Both the position numbers and the translations under genes were made by a program. 64,000 nt of DNA. Origin: Streptomyces eurythermus (GTDB taxonomy: Bacteria > Actinomycetota > Actinomycetes > Streptomycetales > Streptomycetaceae). The DNA lies in assembly GCF_014649115.1 (NCBI RefSeq), contig NZ_BMSK01000002.1:186001-250000 (forward strand), given 5' to 3'. Position 1 is the stretch's first letter. Each line of letters starts with the position of its first letter. Below the pieces are notes generated by a model. It had not been told where the DNA came from, made no database searches, and was given only the letters and a program-made list of their open reading frames with translations. This document shows positions 8,852 through 17,954 of the stretch, in pieces.

Positions 8852-9055
8852 ATGGCCATGAACGAGGAACTCACCGGCGAAACGGCCGCCGCGGCGGCCC
8901 GGCACGCGCGCTACGGCAGACTGCCGGAGCGCATCCGCTTCGAGGAGATGACCGAGGGGGTGGAGGCCGGTCCGAGCGACGGGACGCGCGCCTCCTACGA
9001 CCCGGCCGGCACCTGGAAGTACTACTCGTGCCTGGCCCTCGACCTGGGCCTGTAG
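8852..9055 (+). CDS. 67-residue protein of unknown function
   Basis: Short acidic protein with an Ala-rich start, a basic middle (RHARYGRLPERIRFEE) and a distinctive C-terminus (TWKYYSCLALDLGL) with one cysteine. GAGGAAGTGG precedes the ATG by a few bases; a second ATG lies two codons in. I do not recognise the family. It has no signal peptide and no membrane segment. The layout of a charged leader-like part and a hydrophobic Cys-containing tail could suit a peptide precursor, but no modifying enzyme is adjacent, so this stays a guess. Its promoter carries the same operator as the two hydrolase genes, which ties it to that regulon. Confidence 0.6.
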   Translation: MAMNEELTGETAAAAARHARYGRLPERIRFEEMTEGVEAGPSDGTRASYDPAGTWKYYSCLALDLGL

Positions 9056-9275
9056 CGCGAAAACGGCACGCGCGCCGGCGACCGCCGTGCCGCCGCCCAT
9101 GTCCGCGCGGACTCTCCGGTCCGTGGGCTGCCTGGACGGCGACATCGCGTCCGGCGGCGTCCGGCGGTGTGCCAAGGCTCGGCCCTGTCGCCTCTGGAGA
9201 CCTTGGTCTCATCGCGCGGCTCACCGGCGTTGCGCCCGGTCGCCCGCCCGGACCAGCCCGGGCCCTCGGCCGACG

Positions 9276-10553
9276 TCATGGTTCTCTCGTAGTCGGTGTC
9301 ACCCCGGCCAAGGGCGCCTCCTCGGGCCGCCGGCTCCGGTCTCGGTGGTCCAGCAGGGCCAGCAGCGGGGCCGTCATCACCGTGGTCACCAGGGCGACGA
9401 TCACGAGGACGCCGAAGAGCGCGGGGGACGCGATGCCCGCGGACAGGCCCACGTTGATGGCGATGAGCTGCATCAGACCTCGTGCGTTCATCAGCGTGCC
9501 GACGCGGACGGCGACGGCCTGCGGCTCGCCCAGCAGCCGCGCCGTGGCCCAGCAGGCACCGAACTTGCTGATGATCGCCACCGCGACACAGACCCCCGTG
9601 AACAACAGCAGCTTGCCGTCGGACAGCAGGGTGAAGTCCGTGTTGAGGCCGGAATAGGCGAAGAACAGGGGCAGGAACACGATCCGGCTCACCGGCGCGA
9701 CGGCCTCCACCGCGCGGGTCACCACCGGGTCACGGGGAAAGACGACACCGAGGCTGAAGGCGCCGAACACGGCGTACAGGCCGATGCGGTCGGTGTACCA
9801 CGCGGCGAGGAACAGCAGCAGAACGGTGACCAGCAGCATCTGTTCCGCGGTCAGGCGCCGGGCCCGTTCGAGTGCGCTGGGCCGCACGCGGAGGAAGATC
9901 CCGAGGAACACGGCGAGCCCGGCCGTGCCGATGATCGCGCGCAGGAAGGTCCCCGCACCGCCGCCCGCCATGCTGAGCACCCCGGCCAGCAGGACCCACG
10001 CGACGGCGTCGTCCAGCGCGCCGGCGGCCAGGGAGACCGCACCGAAGCGGGTCTTCGTCAGGCCCCGCTCGGTGATGATCCGGGCCATCATCGGAAAGGC
10101 GGTGATGGCCACGGTGACACCGACGAACAGGGCGCCCACCGAGGGGGAGATGCCGTCCGGGTAGAGGTCCACCGCGTCGTGCGCCGCCCAGGCCAGCGCG
10201 GTGCCCAGGAGCAGCGGCACGACGATGCCGGCCGCCGAGACGGGAACCGCCGTACGGCCCACCGACCGCAGCCGGTCGGTGCGGAACTCGTAGCCGGACA
10301 GGAACATGAAGACGACGAGGCCGACCTGCCCCGCCACGTACAGCACGGGACGGATCTCGTCCGGGAACACGGCCTCCTCCAGACCGGGCGAGAGGAGGCC
10401 GAGCACGGAGGGACCGAGGGCCACGCCGGCGACCATCTCGCCGACGACGGGTGGCTGGCCGAGCGGGCGCAGCAGCCGGCTGACGAGACGGCACGCGGTG
10501 AGGATGACGGCCACGGCGAGGAAGAACGCCGGGCCCATCTCGGTGGTCGACAA
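9276..10553 (-). CDS. Cation/proton antiporter, CPA2 family
   Basis: Membrane protein of about 425 residues with some twelve hydrophobic segments. It has the CPA2 (Na+/H+ exchanger) signature: GQPPVVGEMVAGVALGPSVLG in the first helices, FMFLSGYEF, AITAFPMMARII and GALDDAVAWVLL with the paired acidic residues used for ion exchange. It would exchange Na+ or K+ for protons across the cell membrane. The open frame runs far upstream across the P450 gene. The true start is probably the TTG at 10553, preceded by GGAG six bases away; the next in-frame ATG lies five codons in. It follows the three-enzyme operon at 45 bases and may belong to it, perhaps for export or pH balance. Confidence 0.87.
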   Translation of the reverse strand: MSTTEMGPAFFLAVAVILTACRLVSRLLRPLGQPPVVGEMVAGVALGPSVLGLLSPGLEEAVFPDEIRPVLYVAGQVGLVVFMFLSGYEFRTDRLRSVGRTAVPVSAAGIVVPLLLGTALAWAAHDAVDLYPDGISPSVGALFVGVTVAITAFPMMARIITERGLTKTRFGAVSLAAGALDDAVAWVLLAGVLSMAGGGAGTFLRAIIGTAGLAVFLGIFLRVRPSALERARRLTAEQMLLVTVLLLFLAAWYTDRIGLYAVFGAFSLGVVFPRDPVVTRAVEAVAPVSRIVFLPLFFAYSGLNTDFTLLSDGKLLLFTGVCVAVAIISKFGACWATARLLGEPQAVAVRVGTLMNARGLMQLIAINVGLSAGIASPALFGVLVIVALVTTVMTAPLLALLDHRDRSRRPEEAPLAGVTPTTREP

Positions 10554-10597
10554 CGGTGACTCCCTAATGAGGAGACGTATGGGGGGTGTTGCCGCCG

Positions 10598-12058
10598 TCA
10601 GGCACCGCGGCCGGTGTACGGGCAGGCGGCAGCGGCCTGTTCGGGCCCCGCCGCGTGGCCGGGTGGGGAGTGAGCGCCGTCCAGCGGACGGCCCTCGGTG
10701 TCGTGCCGGGCGAAGTACGTCGCGGCGGGCCTGGCGCGGCGGGCGTCGAGCACCATCCAGGTGCCGAAGAGCAGTTGCAGCAGGCTGCGTCCGACGTCCT
10801 CGGCGCGGTCGCGGACGGTCAGCGCGGTGCGCAGTACGTGGCGCAGACGGTCCGGGACCGGCCGGCCTCGGGGAAGGAGCAGACACGGAGCGCGGTGCGG
10901 GATGGAGCGGGTGTGGCCGACGGGGGAGTCGAGCACGTACCGGGCCAGCACCTCGCGGGTCGCGGCACGCATGACGACCGGTGCGAGACGCCAGGCGGGG
11001 CAGGGCCGGTTGGCGGCGACACCGAAGGGGATGTGGTGGGCGTTCTTCGCGGAGAGCGTCGCCCAGCGTTCGGGGTCGAAGCGTTCGGGGTCGGCGTAGC
11101 CGGTGGCGTGGTAGTCGGGGTAGCTGAAGGTCAGGACGGAGCCCGCCGGGATCGTGGGCAGGCCGTCCAGGGTGATGTCCGCGGTGGTGATCCGGTGGGC
11201 CACTCCGAACAGCGGGTAGAGACGGAAGGTCTCGTTCATGACCTGGGTCAGGTAGCGGTCGTCGTCGGGGGCGGCCGCCACCCGCTCCTGCACGTCCGGG
11301 TGCTGGGCCAGGGCCAGCAGGAGGTGGGCCATCGCCTCGGACATCTGCACGACGGCGGTGTTGAAGAAGGTGCCCTGGAGGTAGTGGGCCTGCTGCCGGC
11401 GGGTCAGTCCGGCGGGCAGCGCGTGCGGTACGTCCCCGGCCGCCAGGCGGCGCAGCAGGTAGCGGGTGAGCCGGTTCCTGCGGCGCATGCGACGTGGACG
11501 GGTGCATTTGAGGGCGTTGACGACGTCCTCGGCGTGGGCGACGATCAGCTGCCGGGCCTCGGCCGGGCAGGGCTCCTCGAAGACCAGCCCGTAGAAGAAC
11601 TCGGCCCACACCGGCATCATCAGATCGCGCAGCCGTACGGCGCGCACGCGTCCCGTGTCCGCCGCGTCCAGGACCTGCCGGGTGTGCCGTGCGGCGGCTT
11701 CGTACAGCTCCGCCGACGGTCCGGACAGGAGCGCGAGCGTCCGGCGGGCGACCTCGTCGTAGCGGGGTCCGGCCTCCAGGTGCTCCTGGTGGACGTCGGC
11801 GCCGGGCGCCAGCCAGTACCAGAACAAGTCGGACAGTGCCGCGCCCTTGCTGCGGCCCCCGGCCGACGGGTGGCCGTAGACCTCCTGGAAACGGTCGGGG
11901 CCGAACGTGTCATTGGGCAGGAGCATGCCTTCGTCGCCGTTGACGCGGGCGAAGACCTTCGTACGGAGGGCGACGACCTTGCCGGGCAGCCAGGACGGGG
12001 ACGACAGCAGCAGCGCTCCGCCCGCCGCCAGCGCCGCCGCCGTTCTCCTGCTCACCAT
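10598..12058 (-). CDS. Cytochrome P450 with N-terminal membrane anchor
   Basis: Heme monooxygenase of 486 residues, longer than the usual soluble bacterial P450 of about 400. It begins with a hydrophobic segment (AALAAGGALLLSSPSWLPG) resembling the membrane anchor of microsomal types. The K-helix ETFR sits near residue 276 and DPERFDPERW near 328. The heme loop is HIPFGVAANRPCPAW with the thiolate Cys at about 353. It keeps the Phe, Gly and Arg but has Pro where most P450s have Gly after the Cys. The start ATG overlaps the stop of the upstream oxidase gene (ATGGTGA), with GGGGAG ahead, so the two are translationally coupled. The substrate is unknown. Confidence 0.85.
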   Translation of the reverse strand: MVSRRTAAALAAGGALLLSSPSWLPGKVVALRTKVFARVNGDEGMLLPNDTFGPDRFQEVYGHPSAGGRSKGAALSDLFWYWLAPGADVHQEHLEAGPRYDEVARRTLALLSGPSAELYEAAARHTRQVLDAADTGRVRAVRLRDLMMPVWAEFFYGLVFEEPCPAEARQLIVAHAEDVVNALKCTRPRRMRRRNRLTRYLLRRLAAGDVPHALPAGLTRRQQAHYLQGTFFNTAVVQMSEAMAHLLLALAQHPDVQERVAAAPDDDRYLTQVMNETFRLYPLFGVAHRITTADITLDGLPTIPAGSVLTFSYPDYHATGYADPERFDPERWATLSAKNAHHIPFGVAANRPCPAWRLAPVVMRAATREVLARYVLDSPVGHTRSIPHRAPCLLLPRGRPVPDRLRHVLRTALTVRDRAEDVGRSLLQLLFGTWMVLDARRARPAATYFARHDTEGRPLDGAHSPPGHAAGPEQAAAACPYTGRGA

Positions 12059-13215
12059 GGGCGCTCTCCCCGCCGGGGCCGGTACGCAAGGCCGCGAGGG
12101 ACCCCCTGCCCGGCCGTGGGACCGTACGGCGGGTACGGCAGCCCGCGCGCGACCACCTGATCGGCCGTCAGGTCCTGCGGCCGGGTCCCGCCGCACAGGG
12201 CGAGCACCTGCTCGAAGTCCTCGCGCAACGCCGTCAGCGCCTCCCGTACGCCGTCCTCGCCGCCCGTGGCCAGGGCCCACAGCACGGGCCGGCCCACACC
12301 GACGGCCGTGGCTCCGAGGGCGAGGGCCAGGGCGATGTCGGTGCCCCGGCGCACTCCTCCGTCCAGCAGGACGGGCACCCGACCGGCGACGGCCTCGGCC
12401 ACGGCCGGGAGCGCCTCGACCGATGCCGGAGCGGCGTCGAGCTGCCGCCCCCCGTGATTGGACACGACCAGCGCGTCCACGCCCCGGTCGACGGCCACAC
12501 GCGCGTCCTCGGGGTGCAGCACGCCCTTGAGGACGAGGGGCAGGCCGGTCAGCTCGCGCAGCCGCGCCAGGTCGTCCCAGCCGGCCGGCCACATCGCGAT
12601 GTCGCGGGTGGTGCCGGGTGGCACACCGGGCAGGTCCCGCATGTTCTCGGCCGCGAGACCGGGCGGCAGGTCGTGGAAACCGTTGCGCAAGTCCCGGGTG
12701 CGCCTGCCGAAGACGGGTGAGTCGACGGTGACGACCAGGGCGGAGCAGCCCGCCCGTTCGGCCCGGAGCACCAGCTCGGCGGTGACCTCGGGCTCCGGCT
12801 GCAGATACAGCTGGAACCAGACCACGGCCCCCGGGTCCGCCTCGCGGGCCGCGGCGACGACATCCGCGACGGCGGTGGTGGCCGCCATGCCGGTGACCAG
12901 CGGAACGCCGGCCGCGGCGGCGGCGCGTGCGGTGGCCGGTTCGCCGTCGGAGTGGGCGAGGCGGTGGAAGGCGGTGGGCGAGACGAAGAGCGGCGCCGGC
13001 CAGTCCCGGCCCAGCACGCTCACCCGGGTGTCCCGGTCGCCACCGCCGCGCAGCACCCGGGGGAGCAGGGCCAGCCGGCCGAAGGCGTCCTCGTTCTCCC
13101 TGAGCGCCGTCTCCTCGCCCGCGCCGCCGGCGAAGTAGTCGTAGTGCTCGGGACGGAGTTTCGCCCGTGCCGACCCGGCCGGATCGTGCGGCGGGCCGGC
13201 CTGCGAGCCGGTCAT
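12052..13215 (-). CDS. FMN-dependent alpha-hydroxy acid oxidase/dehydrogenase
   Basis: About 387 residues of the glycolate oxidase / lactate dehydrogenase (LldD) family. It oxidises an alpha-hydroxy acid to the keto acid with FMN. The catalytic set is visible: Tyr in YDYFAGGAGEE, Asp in VTVDSPVFGRR, Lys in LVLKGVLHPEDA, and His and Arg in VSNHGGRQLD, plus the phosphate site LLDGGVRRGTDI. The start ATG at 13215 overlaps the TGA of the preceding monooxygenase (ATGA). The frame extends upstream to 13323, but that part is antisense-like filler within the monooxygenase gene. Its place between a flavin monooxygenase and a P450 points to a role in building or modifying a small molecule rather than in lactate use. 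Confidence 0.9.
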   Translation of the reverse strand: MTGSQAGPPHDPAGSARAKLRPEHYDYFAGGAGEETALRENEDAFGRLALLPRVLRGGGDRDTRVSVLGRDWPAPLFVSPTAFHRLAHSDGEPATARAAAAAGVPLVTGMAATTAVADVVAAAREADPGAVVWFQLYLQPEPEVTAELVLRAERAGCSALVVTVDSPVFGRRTRDLRNGFHDLPPGLAAENMRDLPGVPPGTTRDIAMWPAGWDDLARLRELTGLPLVLKGVLHPEDARVAVDRGVDALVVSNHGGRQLDAAPASVEALPAVAEAVAGRVPVLLDGGVRRGTDIALALALGATAVGVGRPVLWALATGGEDGVREALTALREDFEQVLALCGGTRPQDLTADQVVARGLPYPPYGPTAGQGVPRGLAYRPRRGERPW

Positions 13216-14837
13216 GCCCGGGGCGCGGCGATGTCCTCGCCAGCCGGGAGGTCGTCCCCGGCGGGCAGCCGGGACGCGAGGAAGGAGCGCAGCGGCCCGA
13301 CATGGACGTCGGGGTTGTCCCACTCGTTCTCCAGGTTCTCCGTGATGTGGTGCTCGGCGACCGGCTTGCCGGTGCCGTCGGGCAGGAACTGCCGTACCAC
13401 GGGGTGCAGGTAGCGTGCGTCGAGGCCGCTGGTGTCCTGCTGGGGCGTCCTGCTGACGGTGATGTCGAAGGGATCGACCTGGTCGTGGTCGGCGCCGTAC
13501 TCCAGCGTGACGGTGAAGTAGGAGGCCGGCTCGCCGAACTCGCCCCGGGCGGCGGCATGATGCAGGTGTGCCACCGGGACCTCCTCGCAGTGGCGGACCG
13601 TCCCGTCGGTGCCGACCAGCAGCGCGTCACCGAGGAAGCCGAACAGCTGCCACAGGGCCGAGGTCCGGTTGACCCGCTCGATGACCGCGTCGGTCACGGG
13701 GCCCGCGGCGGCGGGCAGGACGGTGTGCGGCCAGTCCCGGTCGTGGTAGCGGCGTTCGAGGATGCGGTGCAGCGCCTTCACGCCGTACCGGAACCCGTGG
13801 ATGAATCCGCTGGTCGACTTCTTGAAGTCCAGGGACTGGGTGATGGTGCCGGCGAAATACAGGTCGGGCACGTTCACGGATTCCCAGGCGTCGGTGAGCT
13901 GCGGGAAGCGGTCCTTGATGACGAGGTCGGGACGGCAGTCGTCGTCGAAGATCGAGGCGTCGAAGCGGAATCCGGTGGCCAGAATGACCCGGTCGTACGG
14001 GATGTCCTTCACGACTTCCGCGACGCGCGAGAATTTAACGCTCACGACATAGGTGCCGTCGGGCTTCCGTGCTATACGGAGAATGTCACCGTCCAGTACG
14101 GCGTTCTGGGACTTGAGCTGATAGGTGTCCAGGAAGTTGTTGTTCACGGCCCGCAGGTGCCCGACGAAATGCGTCCGCCAGGCGAGCTTGAGCGATCCGG
14201 GTCCGGCTACGTGGATGACGGCCGCGGTCTCGATGAGATGGTCGGCGGTCTCGAAGGCGGAATTGCCCCGCCCGATGATCAGTACCCGCTTGTCGGTGAA
14301 TTCTGCGGGGTCGACGGACACCTGGTCGTAGTGCTCCGCTTCCGCGGCGCCCTCGATGGGCGGCACGTACGGCCGCGAGACACCGGTGGCCACGATGACG
14401 CGCCGGGCCCGGACAACGTTGCCATTCTCGTCGGTCGCCACGAACAGGCCGCCGTCGGGCCGGGAGATGCGGGTGATACGGGTGTTGAGGCGGATCCGCA
14501 ACTCGTGTGCCCGGGCGAAGTCCACGAGGTAGCGGACCATGTCGTCGGCCGGGGGGAAGTAGCGCGGGGAGTAAGCGGTGAACAGCGGACCCTCATCCGA
14601 GAGCAAGGAGTTCCAGTCGACGCGCAGACGCAACTCGGGATCGCTCCAACCGGTGTGCACCTTATTGGAGGAAATAAGGGTCCGGTGTCTGGGAAAACGG
14701 GTGAAGAAAGCGCCAGGAGTGTCGCTCTCATCCACGATGAGGTAATCTCTGCCGCTTTTTTGGAGGAAGTACCCGGCCTGGAGCCCCGCGGGGCCGCCGC
14801 CGATGACGAGATAGTCAACCTGCCCTGAATCAGACAT
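13212..14837 (-). CDS. FAD/NAD(P)-dependent monooxygenase, FOXRED2-like
   Basis: Protein of 541 residues related to flavin-containing monooxygenases and FOXRED2-type oxidoreductases. It has an N-terminal FAD fingerprint YLVIGGGPAGLQAGYFL, a second dinucleotide fold LIIGRGNSAFETADHL near residue 190, the ATGVSRPYVP segment and VILATGFRFD near residue 290. The C-terminal 150 residues are an extension beyond the usual core. GGAG precedes the ATG by eight bases. It heads a tightly overlapping unit with the FMN oxidase and the P450, and diverges from the AMP-dependent ligase across a Crp-like site. Likely reactions are N- or C-hydroxylation or Baeyer-Villiger oxidation; the substrate cannot be told. 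Confidence 0.9.
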   Translation of the reverse strand: MSDSGQVDYLVIGGGPAGLQAGYFLQKSGRDYLIVDESDTPGAFFTRFPRHRTLISSNKVHTGWSDPELRLRVDWNSLLSDEGPLFTAYSPRYFPPADDMVRYLVDFARAHELRIRLNTRITRISRPDGGLFVATDENGNVVRARRVIVATGVSRPYVPPIEGAAEAEHYDQVSVDPAEFTDKRVLIIGRGNSAFETADHLIETAAVIHVAGPGSLKLAWRTHFVGHLRAVNNNFLDTYQLKSQNAVLDGDILRIARKPDGTYVVSVKFSRVAEVVKDIPYDRVILATGFRFDASIFDDDCRPDLVIKDRFPQLTDAWESVNVPDLYFAGTITQSLDFKKSTSGFIHGFRYGVKALHRILERRYHDRDWPHTVLPAAAGPVTDAVIERVNRTSALWQLFGFLGDALLVGTDGTVRHCEEVPVAHLHHAAARGEFGEPASYFTVTLEYGADHDQVDPFDITVSRTPQQDTSGLDARYLHPVVRQFLPDGTGKPVAEHHITENLENEWDNPDVHVGPLRSFLASRLPAGDDLPAGEDIAAPRA

Positions 14838-14910
14838 GGCCTTCTCCTGCCTTCTGTGGGGGCGGGAAAGACGGTACTTGACGGTTAAAGCACGGAGCCA
14901 CCCCCCGTGA

Positions 14911-14930
14911 CATGTGATCTAGGTCACATG
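14911..14930. promoter_or_regulatory. Crp-type palindrome between divergent operons
   Basis: CATGTGATCTAGGTCACATG holds TGTGA-N6-TCACA, matching both the E. coli CRP consensus and the GTG-N6-GNCAC motif described for Streptomyces Crp. It lies 74 bases from the monooxygenase start and about 140 from the ligase start, so it could control both directions. Confidence 0.75.
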
Positions 14931-15071
14931 GTGCTGGAGGTGGCGCATTTCCTCCTTCGGTTAACGTGAAGGCGTGAGAGGCGGGCCGGAGTGCCGAGCG
15001 TGCCTCCCGTGGTCGTTTTCCAGTCATTCACACTGCCTTTACGTCGGTTACCGGCCCAGAGTGGAGACGAA

Positions 15072-16595
15072 GTGGACGAAAAGCCCGGGGAAGTCTTTCC
15101 GCAAGCGCTCATCGACGCCTTCCGCGACGCTCCCGGCCTGCCCGCTTTCGAGTACCGGGGGCGCGCGGTCACCAGGGGGCAGGTGCTCGTGCTGGTCGCC
15201 GGGTTCGTGCGAGGCCTGCGCGGTGCGGGCCTGACCGCAGGATCCCGCGTGGCCCTCGACGCCGGTGTCACGCCCGAGGCGTTCGCCGTCCGCGTCGCCG
15301 CCCATGTCGTCGGCTGTCAGGTGGTGGCGCTGCGCCCCGGGCTGACCCGCGAGCACCTGCGCGACATCCTCGCCCGCGCAGTCAGCGCCGTGGTGACGGA
15401 CGACCTCGCGAGCCGGCCGGCGCTGGCCGCCGAAGCGGGCGGGATACCCCTGCTGGACACCGGCGGCCTGTTACGGCCCCCGGCACCCGTCACGCCCGGC
15501 CCCGAGGACCTCACCGCCCGGGGCGACCGCGACGGCATCGGCGTCATCCACCTCACCAGCGGCAGCACCGGCCGGCCCAAGGGCACGATGGTGACCTACG
15601 GTGCCCTGTCGGAGGACTGGGCCCTGCAACCCGGCCGTTGGACCGACCGCACCCGGCGCCTCGCGGCCCGGTACGCGCGCTTCCTGCTCTTCGGCACGCT
15701 CAGCAGCGCCGTCATGTTCGAACACGTGTGTCTGTCGCTGCTGGGCGGAGGCACCGCCGTCATCCCGGACCAGCCCCCGCGGTTCCCCGAGGTCTTCGCC
15801 GAGCACCGCGTCAGCGCCTGCATGACGACGGTGCCGCGCCTGTACGGCATCCTCGACGCCGTCCGCGACAGGGCCGTCGACACCGGCAGCCTGCGCGCCC
15901 TCGTCGTGGCGGGCTCCCCACTCGCCCCGCACCGGCTGACCGAGGCGGCCGCGCTGCTCGGACCGGTGGTCCACCACGCCTACGGCCAGACGGAGACGGG
16001 CATGCTGACCGTCCTCGAACCCGAGGAACTCACAGCCGATCCCGGCCTCGCCGACAGCGTCGGGCGCCCACTCGACACCGTCGAGATGACCGTCCGGGAT
16101 CCCAGCGGTCGAGACCTCCCCGCGGGCCGGACGGGCGAGGTGTGGGTCCGGCTGGCGGACGCGTTCTGCGGCTACTGGGAGGACCCCCGGGAGACCGCGG
16201 ACGTCCTGCGGGACGGCTGGATCCGCACCCGGGATCTCGGCCGGCTCGACGCGCGGGGGTACCTGCGGCTGACCGGGCGCACGCGCGACATCGTCATCGT
16301 CAACGCCGTCGTCCACTACGCGGGCCCCATAGAGCGGGCCCTGGCCTCCCACCCGGACATCGACCAGGCATACGTCGTCGGAGTCCCGGACGACCGCACC
16401 GGCGAGGCGATCCACGCCTTCGTGGTCCCGCACCCCGGAGCCGCACCGGCCGCGGACGCCCTGCGCGAGCTGGTGGCCCGGGAACTGGGGGAGGCCGCCG
16501 TCCCGGCCCGTGTCGTCACCATCACCGAGGTGCCCGTGGCGCCGAGCGGCAAACCGGACAAGGCGGCACTGCGCACCTTGCCGGAGCTTCCCTGA
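15072..16595 (+). CDS. AMP-dependent acyl/aryl-CoA synthetase (ANL superfamily)
   Basis: Protein of 507 residues of the adenylate-forming family. It activates a carboxylic acid as the acyl-adenylate and usually transfers it to CoA or a carrier protein. The core motifs are HLTSGSTGRPKG near residue 160, YGQTETG near 305, GEVWVR, TRDLGRLDARGYLRLTGRTRD near 400, and the C-terminal catalytic Lys in PSGKPDKAAL near 494. I start at the GTG at 15072 because GGAG lies five bases ahead; the frame is open from 14991 but that part is not conserved. It diverges from the monooxygenase operon across the Crp-like site and probably supplies activated substrate to the same pathway. Confidence 0.88.
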   Translation: MDEKPGEVFPQALIDAFRDAPGLPAFEYRGRAVTRGQVLVLVAGFVRGLRGAGLTAGSRVALDAGVTPEAFAVRVAAHVVGCQVVALRPGLTREHLRDILARAVSAVVTDDLASRPALAAEAGGIPLLDTGGLLRPPAPVTPGPEDLTARGDRDGIGVIHLTSGSTGRPKGTMVTYGALSEDWALQPGRWTDRTRRLAARYARFLLFGTLSSAVMFEHVCLSLLGGGTAVIPDQPPRFPEVFAEHRVSACMTTVPRLYGILDAVRDRAVDTGSLRALVVAGSPLAPHRLTEAAALLGPVVHHAYGQTETGMLTVLEPEELTADPGLADSVGRPLDTVEMTVRDPSGRDLPAGRTGEVWVRLADAFCGYWEDPRETADVLRDGWIRTRDLGRLDARGYLRLTGRTRDIVIVNAVVHYAGPIERALASHPDIDQAYVVGVPDDRTGEAIHAFVVPHPGAAPAADALRELVARELGEAAVPARVVTITEVPVAPSGKPDKAALRTLPELP

Positions 16596-16714
16596 CCGGA
16601 CACGGCTCACCTGGACGTGCCCCGGCGGCCGTCCCTCACACCCGATGCCCGGTGTGTCCGGGGGCCGGTGAGGCCGGGGGCGGACACGGCCGGCGCGGAA
16701 ACTCCGATGCGCCG

Positions 16715-17768
16715 ATGTCCGTCGGCTTCAAACTCTCGGCTCAACTGCTGGAGCGGCTCTCCGGTATGTCCGAGTCCGCCGTCGTGCACACCGCCAAGCG
16801 GGTGTTGCGCACCGTGAGCGAGATGGTGGGAGACCACGTCCGGCACAACGCGTACTTCATCGACTTCCCGGCGAACGTGCCGGACACCGAGGAATTCCGG
16901 ACTCGGTGCCTGGTGGCGGCCCTCGGCGACGAACGGTCGCGCGAGAACGTACGGGAGACAACTGGCGGACGGGACGCCGGACTTGCTCAGCCTGTCCGCC
17001 TACGGCCGCTACGAGCACACCTACGAGGCAATGCTCGCGGCGCAGGACGAACTGGTCGCCCCGGCGGGCGACCGGCTGACCGTTCTGCGCCTCGGGCCCG
17101 ACCTGGACGGCGAACTCACCGACCTGTAGCTGGCTTTGGCGGGCAGTCCGACGCCACTGGCCGAGGAGCACCTGAGCGACCTCGAGAGCCTCGCCGAGCG
17201 GTGTGCTTCCGGCCCTCAGCCAGAGTCGAACCCGGTCCGGGAGAACCGGGCGGTCGTCAACGCGGCCCGTCTCACCGCCGCTGCCGACCTCCTGCTGGAC
17301 ACCGTCGTCGACGTGCTGCGACTGGCCTGTGCCCTCTCGGGCGGCGACGTGACGCTGCGGGAACCGACCCGGTTCCGCGCCCTGCTCACGGGCCTTGACG
17401 CGGCAGTCACCGCGAACCCCGCCCAGCCGGCCGACGTACCCGCCTACCGCGAGCAGTTCAAGCGGCTGGGCAGGCGTCTGCACCCGCACGAGTACCCGCG
17501 CAGGCCGCACACGGCCGAGGTGTTCACCGTGGCGCCGGGCGACAAGGGGGCGCGCTCCTTCGACAGCCGTGCCGGGCAACTGCTCGCCGCGTCCGACGTC
17601 ATGGGTGCCGTGCGTCTGCTGTCGTCCGCGCCCGGCAGGCTGTTCCCGGCGCTGGACCTCCTGCTGCGGGTCGCCGGCGGCCAGGACGAGCGTGACGCTG
17701 TGGTGGACGCCGCGGCTGGGTCACTCCCGGCATGCGGCCCCCGGTCCCGGACGAGCCCGTCACCGTGA
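16715..17768 (+). pseudogene. Broken gene for a conserved streptomycete protein
   Basis: Three pieces of one protein lie in order. The first starts at the ATG at 16715 (MSVGFKLSAQLLERLSGM). A frameshift near 16953-16958 moves the reading to QLADGTPDLLSLSAYGRYEHTYEA. An in-frame TAG at 17127-17129 then interrupts before LALAGSPTPLAEEHLSDLESL, which runs on to 17768. Codon bias remains gene-like in all three. I recall similar full-length streptomycete proteins of unassigned function but cannot name the family. The end reads into low-quality sequence, so the C-terminus is probably missing too. Two independent lesions argue for a true pseudogene rather than a sequencing error. Confidence 0.7.
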
Positions 17769-17954
17769 AAGAGCTTTCTTCACCCTTCCTCGACTGAATA
17801 AGCCTTTTCGCTTTCCTCGCCTACACGTCCGAGCAGGGACACGCGGATCGGCCTTCAGGGCCATGATCCTCCCGTCACGACACACACCCCGCCCAGGCGA
17901 CGGCGAAGTACCATCCGTGCTCTCGGCAGCAAAATCCGACAGAAGGCGCACAAC

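Noticed and set aside
10554..11609. N-terminal extension of the antiporter frame
   Set aside because: It lies antisense-like within the P450 gene in another frame; the antiporter's first helix begins right after 10553 with a ribosome site ahead.
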